A DNA stretch of 56,932 nt, taken from assembly GCF_014199595.1 (NCBI RefSeq), contig NZ_JACHNX010000020.1, positions 1 through 56,932 on the forward strand, read 5' to 3'. This document shows, piece by piece, positions 48,343 to 56,932 of this stretch. The first letter of the stretch is position 1, and each line of letters opens with the position of its first letter. Both the position numbers and the translations under genes were made by a program. The DNA comes from Sphingomonas yabuuchiae. Lineage in GTDB: Bacteria; Pseudomonadota; Alphaproteobacteria; Sphingomonadales; Sphingomonadaceae. The notes under the pieces were generated by a model. The model was not told where the DNA came from, did not search any database, and saw only the letters and a list, made by a program, of their open reading frames with translations.

Positions 48343-49751
48343 CCCGCAAGCTGGAGCTTCACCCCGACCGGCTGCTGCCCGCCGACCCGACGACGCGGGG
48401 CATCGCGCGGACTCTTTATGCCGAAGTCGCGGACCTGCCGATCATCAGCCCGCACGGCCATACCGATCCGCGCTGGTTCGCCACCGACGAACCCTGGGCC
48501 GATGCCAGCGACCTGCTGCTCGCGCCCGATCATTATGTCTTCCGCATGCTCTACAGCCAGGGCATCGCGCTAAACGATCTGGGCATCCCGCATCGTGGTG
48601 GCCGCCCCGCGACCGATCCACGCGCGGCGTGGAAGCTGTTCGCGTCCAACTATCACCTGTTCCGCGGCACGCCGTCGCGCATGTGGCTCGACCATGTCTT
48701 TGCCGAGGTGTTCGGCTTTGACGAGGCGCTGGAGGCGGCAACCGCCGACCGTTATTTCGACGCGATCGGCGAGGCGCTCGCCACCCCCGCCTTCCGCCCC
48801 CGCGCGCTGTTCGAGCGGTTCCGCATCGAATGCCTGGCGACGACCGAGGGCGCCGACGATCCGCTGGTCCATCACCAGGCGATCCAGACCTCGGGCTGGC
48901 AGGGCCGCGTCATCACCACCTATCGCCCCGACAGCGTGATCGATGTCGAGCATGAGCAGTTCACAGGCGCGATGCAGCGCTTCGCCGAGCTGACCGGCGA
49001 GGATGTCTATAGCTGGTCCGGCTATCTCGGCGCCCATGCCAAGCGCCGCGCCGCCTTCCGCGCGCTGGGCGCGACCGCGACCGATCACGGCCATCCGACC
49101 GCGGCGACCGCCAACCTGTCCACGGCCGAATGCGAAGCGCTGTTCGCCAAGATCGTCGGCGGCCACTGGACGCCCGCCGATGCCGAACTCTTCCGCGCAC
49201 AGATGCTGACCGAGATGGCGAAGATGAGCGTCGCGGACGGCATGACGATGCAGATCCATCCCGGATCGTTCCGCAACCACAATGCGGGCCTGTTCGCCAG
49301 CCATGGGCGCGACAAGGGCGCGGACATGCCGATGCGCACCGATTACGTCCATGCGCTGAAACCCATGCTCGACGTGGTCGGCAATGAGCGCGACCTGACC
49401 ATCATCCTCTTCACGCTGGACGAAAGCGTCTATGCGCGCGAACTGGCGCCGCTGGCCGGGCATTATCCCTGCCTGAAGCTGGGCCCCGCCTGGTGGTTCC
49501 ATGACAGCCCGGAGGGGATGCGACGCTTCCGCGAGATGACCACCGAGACGGCGGGCTTCTACAACACGGTCGGGTTCAACGACGACACCCGCGCCTTCCT
49601 GTCGATCCCGGCGCGACATGATGTCGCGCGGCGGATCGACTGCGGCTTCCTGGCGCGCCTCGTCGCCGAGCACCGGCTGGAGGAGGATGAGGCGGTCGAG
49701 TTGGCCCATGCGCTGACCAACGGTCTGGTCCGCACGGCGTACCGGCTGTGA
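48339..49751 (+). CDS. uxaC: Glucuronate isomerase UxaC
   Basis: A 470-residue amidohydrolase-fold isomerase that turns D-glucuronate into D-fructuronate (and galacturonate into tagaturonate). Marks include SPHGHTDPRWFATDEPW near residue 36, the TWLDHVF-like RMWLDHVFAEVFG, QIHPGSFRNHN and GPAWWFHDSPEGMRR. Overlaps uxuA and the next gene by four bases each. Confidence 0.96.
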   Translation: MTRKLELHPDRLLPADPTTRGIARTLYAEVADLPIISPHGHTDPRWFATDEPWADASDLLLAPDHYVFRMLYSQGIALNDLGIPHRGGRPATDPRAAWKLFASNYHLFRGTPSRMWLDHVFAEVFGFDEALEAATADRYFDAIGEALATPAFRPRALFERFRIECLATTEGADDPLVHHQAIQTSGWQGRVITTYRPDSVIDVEHEQFTGAMQRFAELTGEDVYSWSGYLGAHAKRRAAFRALGATATDHGHPTAATANLSTAECEALFAKIVGGHWTPADAELFRAQMLTEMAKMSVADGMTMQIHPGSFRNHNAGLFASHGRDKGADMPMRTDYVHALKPMLDVVGNERDLTIILFTLDESVYARELAPLAGHYPCLKLGPAWWFHDSPEGMRRFREMTTETAGFYNTVGFNDDTRAFLSIPARHDVARRIDCGFLARLVAEHRLEEDEAVELAHALTNGLVRTAYRL

Positions 49752-51124
49752 CCCGGCTGAGCGAAGCGACCGCTGCGGCGCTGCCCGACGCCGTGGCGCG
49801 CGCCGGCTATGACCGGGCAGGCCAGCGGATCGGCATCGTCCATATCGGGCTCGGCGCGTTCCACCGCGCGCATCAGGCGGTCTATACCGACGACGCGATC
49901 GCGGCGGGCGACCGCGACTGGGCCATTGCGGCCGCCTCGCTGCGATCGGGCGGCGTGCATGACCAGATGGCGCCGCAGGACGGCCTCTATACCGTCACCG
50001 AACGGTCGAGCGAGGGCGAAGCCGTCCGCCTGATCGGCGCGATCCGTGACGTGATCGTCGCGGCCAAGACGCCCGAGCGGCTGGCCGAACGCCTCGCCGC
50101 GCCCGACACGCGGGTCGTGACGCTGACCGTCACCGAAAAGGGCTATTGGCGGCGGCCCGATGGTGCGACCGACCTGGCGGGCATCGTTGCGGACGGGAAC
50201 AGCATCTATCATTATCTGGCACAGGCAGTGGTCGCACGGCAGGCGGCGGGGCACGGCCCCCTCACGCTGGTCAGCTGCGACAACCTTCCCGACAATGGCC
50301 GGGTCCTGCGCGCCGGGGTGGCGGCGTTTCTGGACCATCAGGGCGAGACGGCGGCGCGGCAATGGTTCGAGCGCGACTGGCGCTGCCCCAACACCATGGT
50401 CGACCGGATCGTCCCCGCCGTTACCGAAGCCGATCGCGCGGCGGTCGAGGCGGTGCTGGGGATGCGTGACGAAGCCGCCGTCATTACCGAGCCCTATCGC
50501 CAATGGGTGATCGAGGATGATTTCGCGGGCGACCGCCCGCGTTGGGAAGTCGGCGGTGCGCAATTCGTCGCCGATGTCGCGCCCTACGAAACCGCCAAGC
50601 TGCGCATGCTCAACGGCGCGCATTCGGCCCTCGCCTATCTGGGGCTGGAGCACGGGCATGAATTCGTCCACCAGGCGGTCGCCGATCCCGCCATCCGCCC
50701 CGTGGTCGAGCGGCTGATGCGGGACGAGGCGGCGACCAGCTTCACCGCCGCCGAGGGGCAGGCGCTGGGGCCTTATGCCGATGCGCTGCTCGCCCGCTTT
50801 GCCAACCGGACGCTGGAACATCGCCTCTCGCAGATCGCCAGCGACGGATCGCAAAAGGTCGGCCCGCGCTGGCTGTCCTCTCTGGCGGCGCATGGCGGGG
50901 AAGCACCAGCGACGGTGACGGCACTGGCGGCGTGGCTGCGCTTCATCCGGACAGGGAGTGACGCCTCGCCCGATCCGCGCCGGGCGGAATTGGCCGCGCT
51001 ATGGGCGCAAGGCGACGCGGCGCAGGTGGTCGACGCGCTGTTCGGGCACGGTGGTTCGATGGCGGGCCAATGGCGGCCGACCGAGGCACAGCGGCAGGTG
51101 CTGGTCCGAGAGATCGAGCAGTAA
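49748..51124 (+). CDS. uxuB: Mannitol dehydrogenase family protein, fructuronate reductase UxuB
   Basis: A 458-residue long-chain secondary alcohol dehydrogenase. It has IGIVHIGLGAFHRAHQAVYTDD, TEKGYWRRPDG, SCDNLPDNG and the catalytic KLRMLNGAHSALAYLG (Lys, Asn, His). In this operon it should reduce fructuronate to mannonate, completing glucuronate to KDG. GTG start at 49748 overlapping uxaC (GTGA). Confidence 0.92.
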   Translation: MTRLSEATAAALPDAVARAGYDRAGQRIGIVHIGLGAFHRAHQAVYTDDAIAAGDRDWAIAAASLRSGGVHDQMAPQDGLYTVTERSSEGEAVRLIGAIRDVIVAAKTPERLAERLAAPDTRVVTLTVTEKGYWRRPDGATDLAGIVADGNSIYHYLAQAVVARQAAGHGPLTLVSCDNLPDNGRVLRAGVAAFLDHQGETAARQWFERDWRCPNTMVDRIVPAVTEADRAAVEAVLGMRDEAAVITEPYRQWVIEDDFAGDRPRWEVGGAQFVADVAPYETAKLRMLNGAHSALAYLGLEHGHEFVHQAVADPAIRPVVERLMRDEAATSFTAAEGQALGPYADALLARFANRTLEHRLSQIASDGSQKVGPRWLSSLAAHGGEAPATVTALAAWLRFIRTGSDASPDPRRAELAALWAQGDAAQVVDALFGHGGSMAGQWRPTEAQRQVLVREIEQ

Positions 51125-51126
51125 AT

Positions 51127-51258
51127 TCCTCCCCTGGAAGGGGAGGTGGCAGTCCGAAGGACTGACAGAGGGGGGCTTCCTCACAGGACATACTCAGTGG
51201 AGAGCCCCCTCCACCACCGCTTCGCGGCGGTCCCCCTCCCCGTGCCGGGGAGGATCTT
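51127..51258. repeat. REP-like cluster, family A (variant with inner spacer)
   Basis: CCTCCCCTGGAAGGGGAGG (about 51127-51145) and CCTCCCCGTGCCGGGGAGG (about 51235-51254) bracket a spacer containing GGCAGTCCGAAGGACTGACAG and the palindrome ACCGCTTCGCGGCGGT. It separates the convergent uxuB and lipoprotein genes. Confidence 0.8.
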
Positions 51259-51262
51259 TCGT

Positions 51263-51613
51263 TTACTGCCCGTCCTTCGGCTCGATACCCTCCGCCGGGG
51301 GCGCATCGTTGCTCGGCGTGCGCTGCACGCGCGAGGTCATGCCGGTGGCCGAGGCATCGTCCAGCATCTGCTGGTCGACCGTCCGCTCAGGGGGTGGCGG
51401 CGGCACGGTGTCGGCGGCCATGTTGACCGGGGCGACGGCGTCCGCGTCATTGGTCATGACCGGCGTCTCCTCAGGCACGCTCATATTCTCCTCGACCACG
51501 GCCGTGTCGTTCTCGACCGGCACGGGCGGGTCCTCCGACGAGCGCGAGCAGCCCGCCAGCAACAGCCCGGCGGCGAACAGCGCCATGGCGCCTTTGGTGG
51601 CAATCTTCATCAT
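51263..51613 (-). CDS. Small hypothetical lipoprotein
   Basis: A 116-residue protein with a lipoprotein signal (lipobox LLAGC, Cys22) and an acidic, proline-rich, probably disordered mature part (DTVPPPPPERTVDQQMLDDASA). Nine bases after the L,D-transpeptidase stop, so co-transcribed with it; a cell-wall role is inferred only from position. Confidence 0.75.
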   Translation of the reverse strand: MMKIATKGAMALFAAGLLLAGCSRSSEDPPVPVENDTAVVEENMSVPEETPVMTNDADAVAPVNMAADTVPPPPPERTVDQQMLDDASATGMTSRVQRTPSNDAPPAEGIEPKDGQ

Positions 51614-51622
51614 CTGTCCCCT

Positions 51623-53170
51623 TTAGTCCTTGGTCGCCTGGGCGCGCTCGGCCGAGCGGGCCTCGATCTTGGTCGCGAGCTGCGCGTCCCAGCTATAGGG
51701 ATCTTCGCGGAAACCCACCTGTCCGTCGGCATTCGCGAAAGCGGTCCAGTAGAGCAGATAGACCGCCACCGGCTCGGCCATGCTGGCGCGCACCGTCTTG
51801 CCCGAGGCGAGGACGGCATCGACCTGCTCGGGTTGCCATTCGGGCGTGGTCTTCAGCATCAGCGCGGCGAGGTCGGCGGGCTTTTCCAGCCGGACGCAGC
51901 CATGGCTCGCCAGCCGGTCGAACTTGGAAAAGCCCGACTGGGCGGGCGTGTCGTGCAGATAGACCGCGAAATCGTTGGGGAAGTCGAACTTGAACCGACC
52001 CAGCGCGCTCTTTTCCGACGATTGCTGCAACCGCTTGCTGCCGTCGCCATTGTCGATCACGCGGAAACCGGCACGCTTCAGATAGCCGGGATTGGCCTTT
52101 TCCTTGGGCCACAGCTCCTTGTTGGCGATCGAGCTGGGCACGTTCCAGGGCGGGTTCAGCACGATGCTGCGGATCGTCGACACCAGCATCGGCGTCTCGT
52201 TGCCCGGACGGCCCGTCACCGCCTTCATCGACATGACCGGATTGTCGCCATCGAACACGGTCAGCACGGCGGCGGCGATGTTCACCTGGACGCGCTTGGC
52301 CTCCAACTGCTGCGGCAACCAGCGCCAGCGTTCCATATTCGCCATGATCTGGCGGATGCGCTGCGCCACCGGCACGTTCAGCACGGCGATGGTCTGGGTG
52401 CCGACGGTGCCGACCGGGTTCAGGCCGTAACGGCGCTGCGCCCGCCGTACCGCCGCCAGCAGATCCTCGTCGAACCTGTCGCCCGTGGCGCTGACCGCCG
52501 GGTCTTCCATCGCCAGCCGCTTGCGAAGCGCCAGCACCTGCGGTCCGCTTGCGCCGAAGTTGATGGTGGCCGCCGGGAGCGACGACCAACCCCCCGCCGC
52601 CGCCATGGCGCGATAGCGGGCCAGCCCCTTCACCAGCGCGTCATAGCCCGCATAGGGCGGCGGCAGCGAGGCGATCCAGGCCGACAGCCGGTCGCGCCGC
52701 ACCGCCTCCGCAAAGCCGGGCGCGGGGTCGTAGGGCTGCGGACGGATACCCCAGTCCTTGGTGAAGTCGGCCGCATCCAGCCGCCCGACATGCACCGCAT
52801 GGGCATAATCCAGCGCGACGCGGGTCAGCGCGGCGGGCGACAGGGTGGTCAGGTCGCGCGGCGGCCCCTGACGCAGCCCCTGCGCCACCTCTCCCCCGGC
52901 GATCAGCGTTGCGAGCTGCCGGGCCTGCGCCTCCGACAATGCGGGGATCGCCACGGCAGGGGCGGCTTGCGGTAGCGGCTGCACGGTGGCGGGCGGCGCC
53001 ATCTGGGTCTGCGCAGCGGGGGGCTGAACCTGCGGCGGCGTCGTGGGGACCATCACCGGCGGCGGCGCGACCTGCGCCAGCAGCGGCGTCGCGATCATGG
53101 ACCCGGCCGCCAACGTACCGAGCAGCCGGGCAACGGACGGGCGGGAAACGGAGAAAGGCATTTTGGTCAT
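51623..53170 (-). CDS. L,D-transpeptidase family protein (YcbB-like)
   Basis: A protein of about 515 residues. A signal peptide (ending LLAQ) is followed by a Pro/Gln-rich linker, a scaffold part, a peptidoglycan-binding-like segment (GASGPQVLALRKRLAME ... RRAQRRYGLNPVGTVG, about 200-260) and a YkuD domain with the catalytic SHGCVRLEKP (about residue 425). It forms 3-3 cross-links or anchors proteins to peptidoglycan in the periplasm (family knowledge). ATGs at 53170 and 53161 are both possible; the frame start at 53200 is not supported. Confidence 0.92.
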   Translation of the reverse strand: MTKMPFSVSRPSVARLLGTLAAGSMIATPLLAQVAPPPVMVPTTPPQVQPPAAQTQMAPPATVQPLPQAAPAVAIPALSEAQARQLATLIAGGEVAQGLRQGPPRDLTTLSPAALTRVALDYAHAVHVGRLDAADFTKDWGIRPQPYDPAPGFAEAVRRDRLSAWIASLPPPYAGYDALVKGLARYRAMAAAGGWSSLPAATINFGASGPQVLALRKRLAMEDPAVSATGDRFDEDLLAAVRRAQRRYGLNPVGTVGTQTIAVLNVPVAQRIRQIMANMERWRWLPQQLEAKRVQVNIAAAVLTVFDGDNPVMSMKAVTGRPGNETPMLVSTIRSIVLNPPWNVPSSIANKELWPKEKANPGYLKRAGFRVIDNGDGSKRLQQSSEKSALGRFKFDFPNDFAVYLHDTPAQSGFSKFDRLASHGCVRLEKPADLAALMLKTTPEWQPEQVDAVLASGKTVRASMAEPVAVYLLYWTAFANADGQVGFREDPYSWDAQLATKIEARSAERAQATKD

Positions 53171-53622
53171 GCGGATATGATAGCCCCTGTTCGTCGGCAT
53201 GTCGTCGTGGGAGCGGCGCTTTACATCACGCTATCCTACGCCAAGCTGAACCGATCGACAGGCAAAACGTCGCGCACGTCCTGAATTTGAGATTGTCCGC
53301 CAACATACGTTAACCGGCCAACGCCGGGCGGCCCGGCTTGGGCGTACCGAGGCAAGAGCCGATACGTCCGCCCCTCTCTCCATGACCAACGCTTGACACG
53401 ACGCCGGGATCATATTCTGTATACGACTTTCGACTGGGTAAGGCGAACGGCAGGATCGGCAAACTCCTTCGGCACAAGATCGGTCACCGATTCACCAGGA
53501 AGCACCTCATCGATCCCGGATCACCGGGCCGTACGTACCGAATATCGAAGGCAGCCCGAAAAGAGGCGCCGCACATCCGCAGCAGGAACGGGAGTCAGCA
53601 AAACCAAAAGAGGGAAAAGATC
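53171..53622. promoter_or_regulatory. Upstream region of truncated TonB receptor
   Basis: A 450-base gap between divergent genes. TTGACA at 53393-53398 is a perfect -35 with several weak -10 candidates 16-18 bases on (TTCTGT / TCTGTA), suggesting a long 5' leader for the receptor. AGAGGGAAAAGATC precedes the receptor ATG. No other structure is evident. Confidence 0.4.
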
Positions 53623-54798
53623 ATGGTTCATGGAGCAAGCCGGTTGCGCAAATGGGCGCTGGCAAGTGCGGCTGTCGGTGCCCTGATCCTGGCGGTCGAC
53701 GCCCAGGCGCAGACCCAGGTGACGGGCGGCGGCACGGGCGTGGCGGAAAATGCCGCCGGCGACGATGCGACGGCGGGCGATAATACGATCGTCGTCACCG
53801 GTTCGCGTATCCGCCGCAACCCGCTGGACCAGAGCGCCCCCCTCACCGCGATCGACAGCGCGGATATCGCGCGCACCGGCCTGTCCTCGATCGGCGACGT
53901 GCTGCAACGCCTGCCGGGCGCGGCGGGCGGCCTCAATTCCCGCTTCAACCGCTCCGGCAATAACGGCAACCCGCCCGATGGCGGCGGCGTCGGGGCCGGG
54001 TCGGCGGAAATCGACCTGCGCTATCTGGGCAGCCGCCGCACCCTGGTGCTGGTCGACGGCCTGCGCTTCATCAACGGCAGCGCGGCGAGCGGCATTCCCG
54101 GCGCGGTCGACCTGAACGCCATTCCCGACAGCATGATCGAGCGTGTCGACGTGCTGCGCGACGGGGCCTCGACCATCTACGGCTCGGACGCGATAGCCGG
54201 CGTGGTCAACATCATCACCAAGAAGCGCCAGAACGGCTTCCTCGCCACCGCGCAGCTCGGCGGTTACGACAAGGGCGACGGCGTTACCCAGAATTACCAG
54301 CTCAGCTGGGGCCACCGGACGGCGGACGACCGTGTCTCGGTCGTGGTCGGCGCGAACTATATCAACCAGGGATCGGTCTTCGCGGGCGACCGGCCCTATT
54401 ACGCCTTCCCCGATCCCGGCGCGACCACATGCACCACGACGTGCAGCTCGGGCACGCCCAATGGCCGATTCATCATCAACAACCCCGTCACGGGCGAGTC
54501 GATGAACCTGACACTGAAGAGCAATCCGCTGATCCAGCCTCGCTTCGATCCGCTGAACCCGACCGGCGCGGACAGCGACTTCAAGGCCTTCACCGTCGCC
54601 GACCGGTTCAACTTCCGCCCGTTCAACTATCTGCTGACCCCGCAGGAGCGCTTCGGCGCCTTCGTCAACTTCACCGGCCAGCTGGCGGACAATGTCCGGC
54701 TCAGCACCCGGCTGATCTACAATCGCCGCACTTCGGACAATCAGGCCGCGCCGCTGCCGCTGTTCGTCGGGCCGGATGCGGGCAACGGCAATCTGCTC
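53623..54798 (+). pseudogene. TonB-dependent receptor, truncated by deletion
   Basis: About 390 residues of a large receptor: signal peptide (ending AQAQ), TonB-proximal DNTIVVTGSRIRR, a full plug domain (SIGDVLQRLPGAAGG ... RTLVLVDGLRFING ... ERVDVLRDGASTIYGSDAIAGVVNIITK) and the first few barrel strands to GPDAGNGNLL. At about 54798 the frame leaves receptor sequence and runs antisense through a chemotaxis gene until 54876. Two thirds of the barrel, including the C-terminal strand needed for insertion, are missing, so it cannot be functional. Confidence 0.88.
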
Positions 54799-55818
54799 CA
54801 TCGACGACGAAGCCTCTTCGGCGGCGGCCGCCTGTTCGGTTGCGCCCTGGCTCACCTGTTCCGACGAAGACGATAGCTGCTGGCTGCCTGCGGCCACGCT
54901 GGAAGCCGCCTCGGTCGCCTCGCCGACCACCACGCGCAGGCGCTCGACCATCGCGACCAGCGCATGGCCCAGCTTGTCCTTGTCGGACAGCGGCTGATGC
55001 TCGACCGTCAGGTCGCCTCGCGCGATATGGTCCGCCAGCGTGGCCGAGGTCCGCAGGTTTTCGGTCATCCGGTTGACGACATCGACCAGATCGCGAATTT
55101 CATCGTTGCTCGACACCTCGACCTTCTGATCCAGATCGCCCGTGGCCACCGCGCCCAGGGCGACGGCAATGCGGTTCAGGCCGCGCGACACGATACGGCT
55201 GATCCACAGGGCTCCTGCCACGGCGGTGAGGAAGGCTGCAGCCGCCACCATCAGCAGGGTCGTACGCGACTCCGCATAAAGGACATTCCCCGCCTCATCG
55301 GCGGCCTTCAATTCCAGTCGCTGGCGCTGCACGATCTTGTTCACCGTATCGCCGATCCGCACCGCCGCCTTGTTGGCGCCGCCCAGCGAAATGACCGAGG
55401 CTTCCGCGTTGCGATTGGCCAGCGCCAGTTCGACCGCCTGGTCGGCGATGGACTTGTATTCGGCCCAGCCGCGCTGCGCGTCCGTGTACATCTCGCGATC
55501 GACATCGTCCCCCGTGCGTAACGCCTCAGCGATCAGCCGGTCCGCACGGGCGCGCTGCTTGCGCAGTTCCGCATGCTGTCCGGCCATGAAGTCGGGATCG
55601 TCGCTCATGGTCAGATTCTTCTGGGCCACGATCGACGACGTGATGGCATCCTTGAATTGCTGGATTCGGTCCAGCGATGCGGCCGGGTCGTCCACCATGT
55701 CGCTCTGGGCGGTGTTCAGGGTCGACAAGCGATTGACGCTGAACCCCACGATGATCGCCAGCATCGCGAGGACGATGGCGAATGTCGTGATCAGCTTCAC
55801 CTTGATCGTGGCACGCAT
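54788..55818 (-). pseudogene. Methyl-accepting chemotaxis protein, truncated by deletion
   Basis: About 343 residues: TM1 (8-28), a four-helix-bundle periplasmic domain (about 30-190, LNTAQSDMVDDPAASLDRIQQF), TM2 (about 190-211), HAMP (with GDLDQKVEVSSNDEIRDLVDVVNRM) and the start of the signalling coil to ATEQAAAAEEASSSMEQIA. The hairpin tip and all after it are absent; past 54788 the frame is antisense to the TonB receptor. AGGAAG lies eight bases before the ATG. Confidence 0.88.
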
Positions 55819-56300
55819 GTCTCTGCTTCCTGTTCACTTTTACGTGCCACACACTGCAAAAACGATGCAAATCAGCAAGATGCCGGCATCGATCAGCAAT
55901 GGCACATGAGAAATCCGACAAGGTTCTTTCGATCCTTGCGCCAGGCTCATGCATGACAGGAATTTAATATAGCGTTTGCTTGCAGTGGTTGTTTTATTAA
56001 CCAGACGGCATCCGCGATTACCGCCCCTCCAAAGCCATCCGGCTAGCATCTTGTTTTCACATGAATTTACAGCTCAAAAATCTCGCTGATCATTTTCAGG
56101 AAATTGCAAGATGCCACCCTCCGACAGCCCTACGCTCACGAACACATGACAGAAGTGTCATGATGGCAGGATCGAACGCACCTCAATTGTCGGATTCGCG
56201 TGCCGGACCCACGTCCCATCGACCGAAGCCATAGGCTATCCGAACAGATAGATCTGGCCATTTTCCGGAGCGCTCCCCCGCTCCATGAGCCTGTTCAAAC
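55819..56300. other. Lower-GC intergenic region without genes
   Basis: About 480 bases between the truncated receptor and the DUF4142 remnant. 55,840-56,160 is clearly richer in A/T than the rest of the window (for example GGTTGTTTTATTAACC near 55985). No frame resembles a known protein. A possible -10 TATATT for the chemotaxis gene lies on the minus strand near 55968. Base composition suggests foreign or decayed DNA. Confidence 0.45.
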
Positions 56301-56477
56301 GGCAAGGCCTTTGACGCGGCGTACATTGCTGCGCAGACGTCTGGGCATCAGCAGACGCTGGATGCGCTGAGGGGGTATGCGACGACGGGCGACGTGCCGG
56401 CGCTGAAGAGCTTTGCGAGCGGGCTGGTCCCGACGGTGACGGCGCATCTGAACATGGCGAAGGGCCTGAAGGTTTAA
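56301..56477 (+). pseudogene. 3' fragment of a DUF4142-family gene
   Basis: An open frame of 58 residues without a start codon reads GKAFDAAYIAAQTSGHQQTL, then DALRGYATTGDVPALKSFAS and ends TAHLNMAKGLKV before TAA. This is the C-terminal half of a DUF4142 (ferritin-like helical, periplasmic) domain. The sequence before 56301 shows no continuation, so the 5' half is lost. Confidence 0.7.
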
Positions 56478-56837
56478 GCCCGTTCAGGCGGCGGCTTGAT
56501 CGAGCAGCGGATCGGCCGGAGGGAGGGACATGGCGATGGTCACGTCCCTCCCTTTTCGCATGGACAAAGGGAGGTGTAGCGACGCGCATGAGCGTCGCCA
56601 TCGGGCGCGAGCGTGCGAGGGTCTTGGGGCATAGTCCTGCCCGACGGGCGGCGTTTTCCCTTGCCTCCGTTCAGCCTGAGCGAAGTCGAAGGCCATAGGA
56701 ACGGGGTTGTTGTGAGGCGTTGAGATACGCCGGGCGCCACGCTGGATACTGCTATGGTTCACGGGCAAGCAGCAGGTGCGATGTCGGTGGCGTATGCCAT
56801 AAACGCCGACGCCGCCCGTGGGGGCGGCGTATAGCGT
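56478..56837. repeat. Gap with a family-B unit
   Basis: A family-B unit (CGTTCAGCCTGAGCGAAGTC, about 56668-56687, with flanking AAGGCCATA) is the only recognisable item in this 360-base gap. Other frames show no family resemblance. Confidence 0.6.
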
Positions 56838-56914
<77 letters not shown>

Positions 56915-56932
56915 ACGCTGTGGAAGGTGGTG

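Noticed and set aside
53521..55818. A single 765-residue chemotaxis protein through 53,521
   Set aside because: Only the first 343 residues are receptor-like; the rest is antisense of the TonB receptor plug domain.

Overview
The window reads as chromosomal DNA of a sphingomonad (Alphaproteobacteria, most likely Sphingomonas). The evidence is very high GC with strong GC3 bias, a permuted two-piece ssrA (tmRNA), an NDUFS4-like complex I subunit, large TonB-dependent receptors, an Rrf2 regulator, and many short palindromic intergenic repeats. Genes are dense and on both strands, mostly in short operons with ATGA/GTGA overlaps. No IS element, prophage or CRISPR array is recognisable.

Layout. 0-6.2 kb: a low-complexity C/G tract at the edge, prmA with an SDR gene, a soluble chemotaxis-type receptor, and sdhCDA without sdhB next to it. 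6.3-16.2 kb: a trehalose-centred block (otsB-GH15-otsA), an MscS-type channel, a proline-rich BOF-like protein divergent from an OmpR-type response regulator and histidine kinase, and a GH37 trehalase directly behind the kinase. 16.2-26 kb: a YegD-like Hsp70, a TonB-dependent receptor behind an apparent four-unit Pho box, the MaeB malic enzyme, a small ParE-type toxin-antitoxin pair and mutS. 26-31 kb: permuted tmRNA divergent from an Rrf2 regulator, a frameshifted mscL, then lemA-TPM-TPM-nudix and the NDUFS4-like gene. 31-38 kb: hrpB, a polyprenyl diphosphate synthase, chorismate mutase, a thymidylate kinase-like gene, an FMN reductase, a small conserved protein and a cold-shock gene whose mRNA leader can hide its own ribosome binding site. 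38-46 kb: cstA with its YbdD-like partner, secE-nusG, three secreted or membrane proteins including an M48 protease, and rplK-rplA. 46-51 kb: hexuronate catabolism (kdgK divergent from uxuA-uxaC-uxuB). 51-57 kb: a lipoprotein, an L,D-transpeptidase, then a damaged stretch with a TonB receptor and a chemotaxis receptor both cut at one tail-to-tail junction and a 3' fragment of a DUF4142 gene; an initiator tRNA-Met closes the window.

The intergenic DNA carries at least four families of REP-like palindromes, called A to D here. Two family-A loci contain an insert that folds as a three-way junction in which all the stems differ between copies but stay paired. That covariation is the strongest sign of an undescribed structured element. 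Other points of interest are the Pho box before the TonB receptor, the cold-shock leader, the tmRNA with two identical-loop hairpins, and the deletion scar at 54.8 kb. No wholly new multi-gene system is evident.
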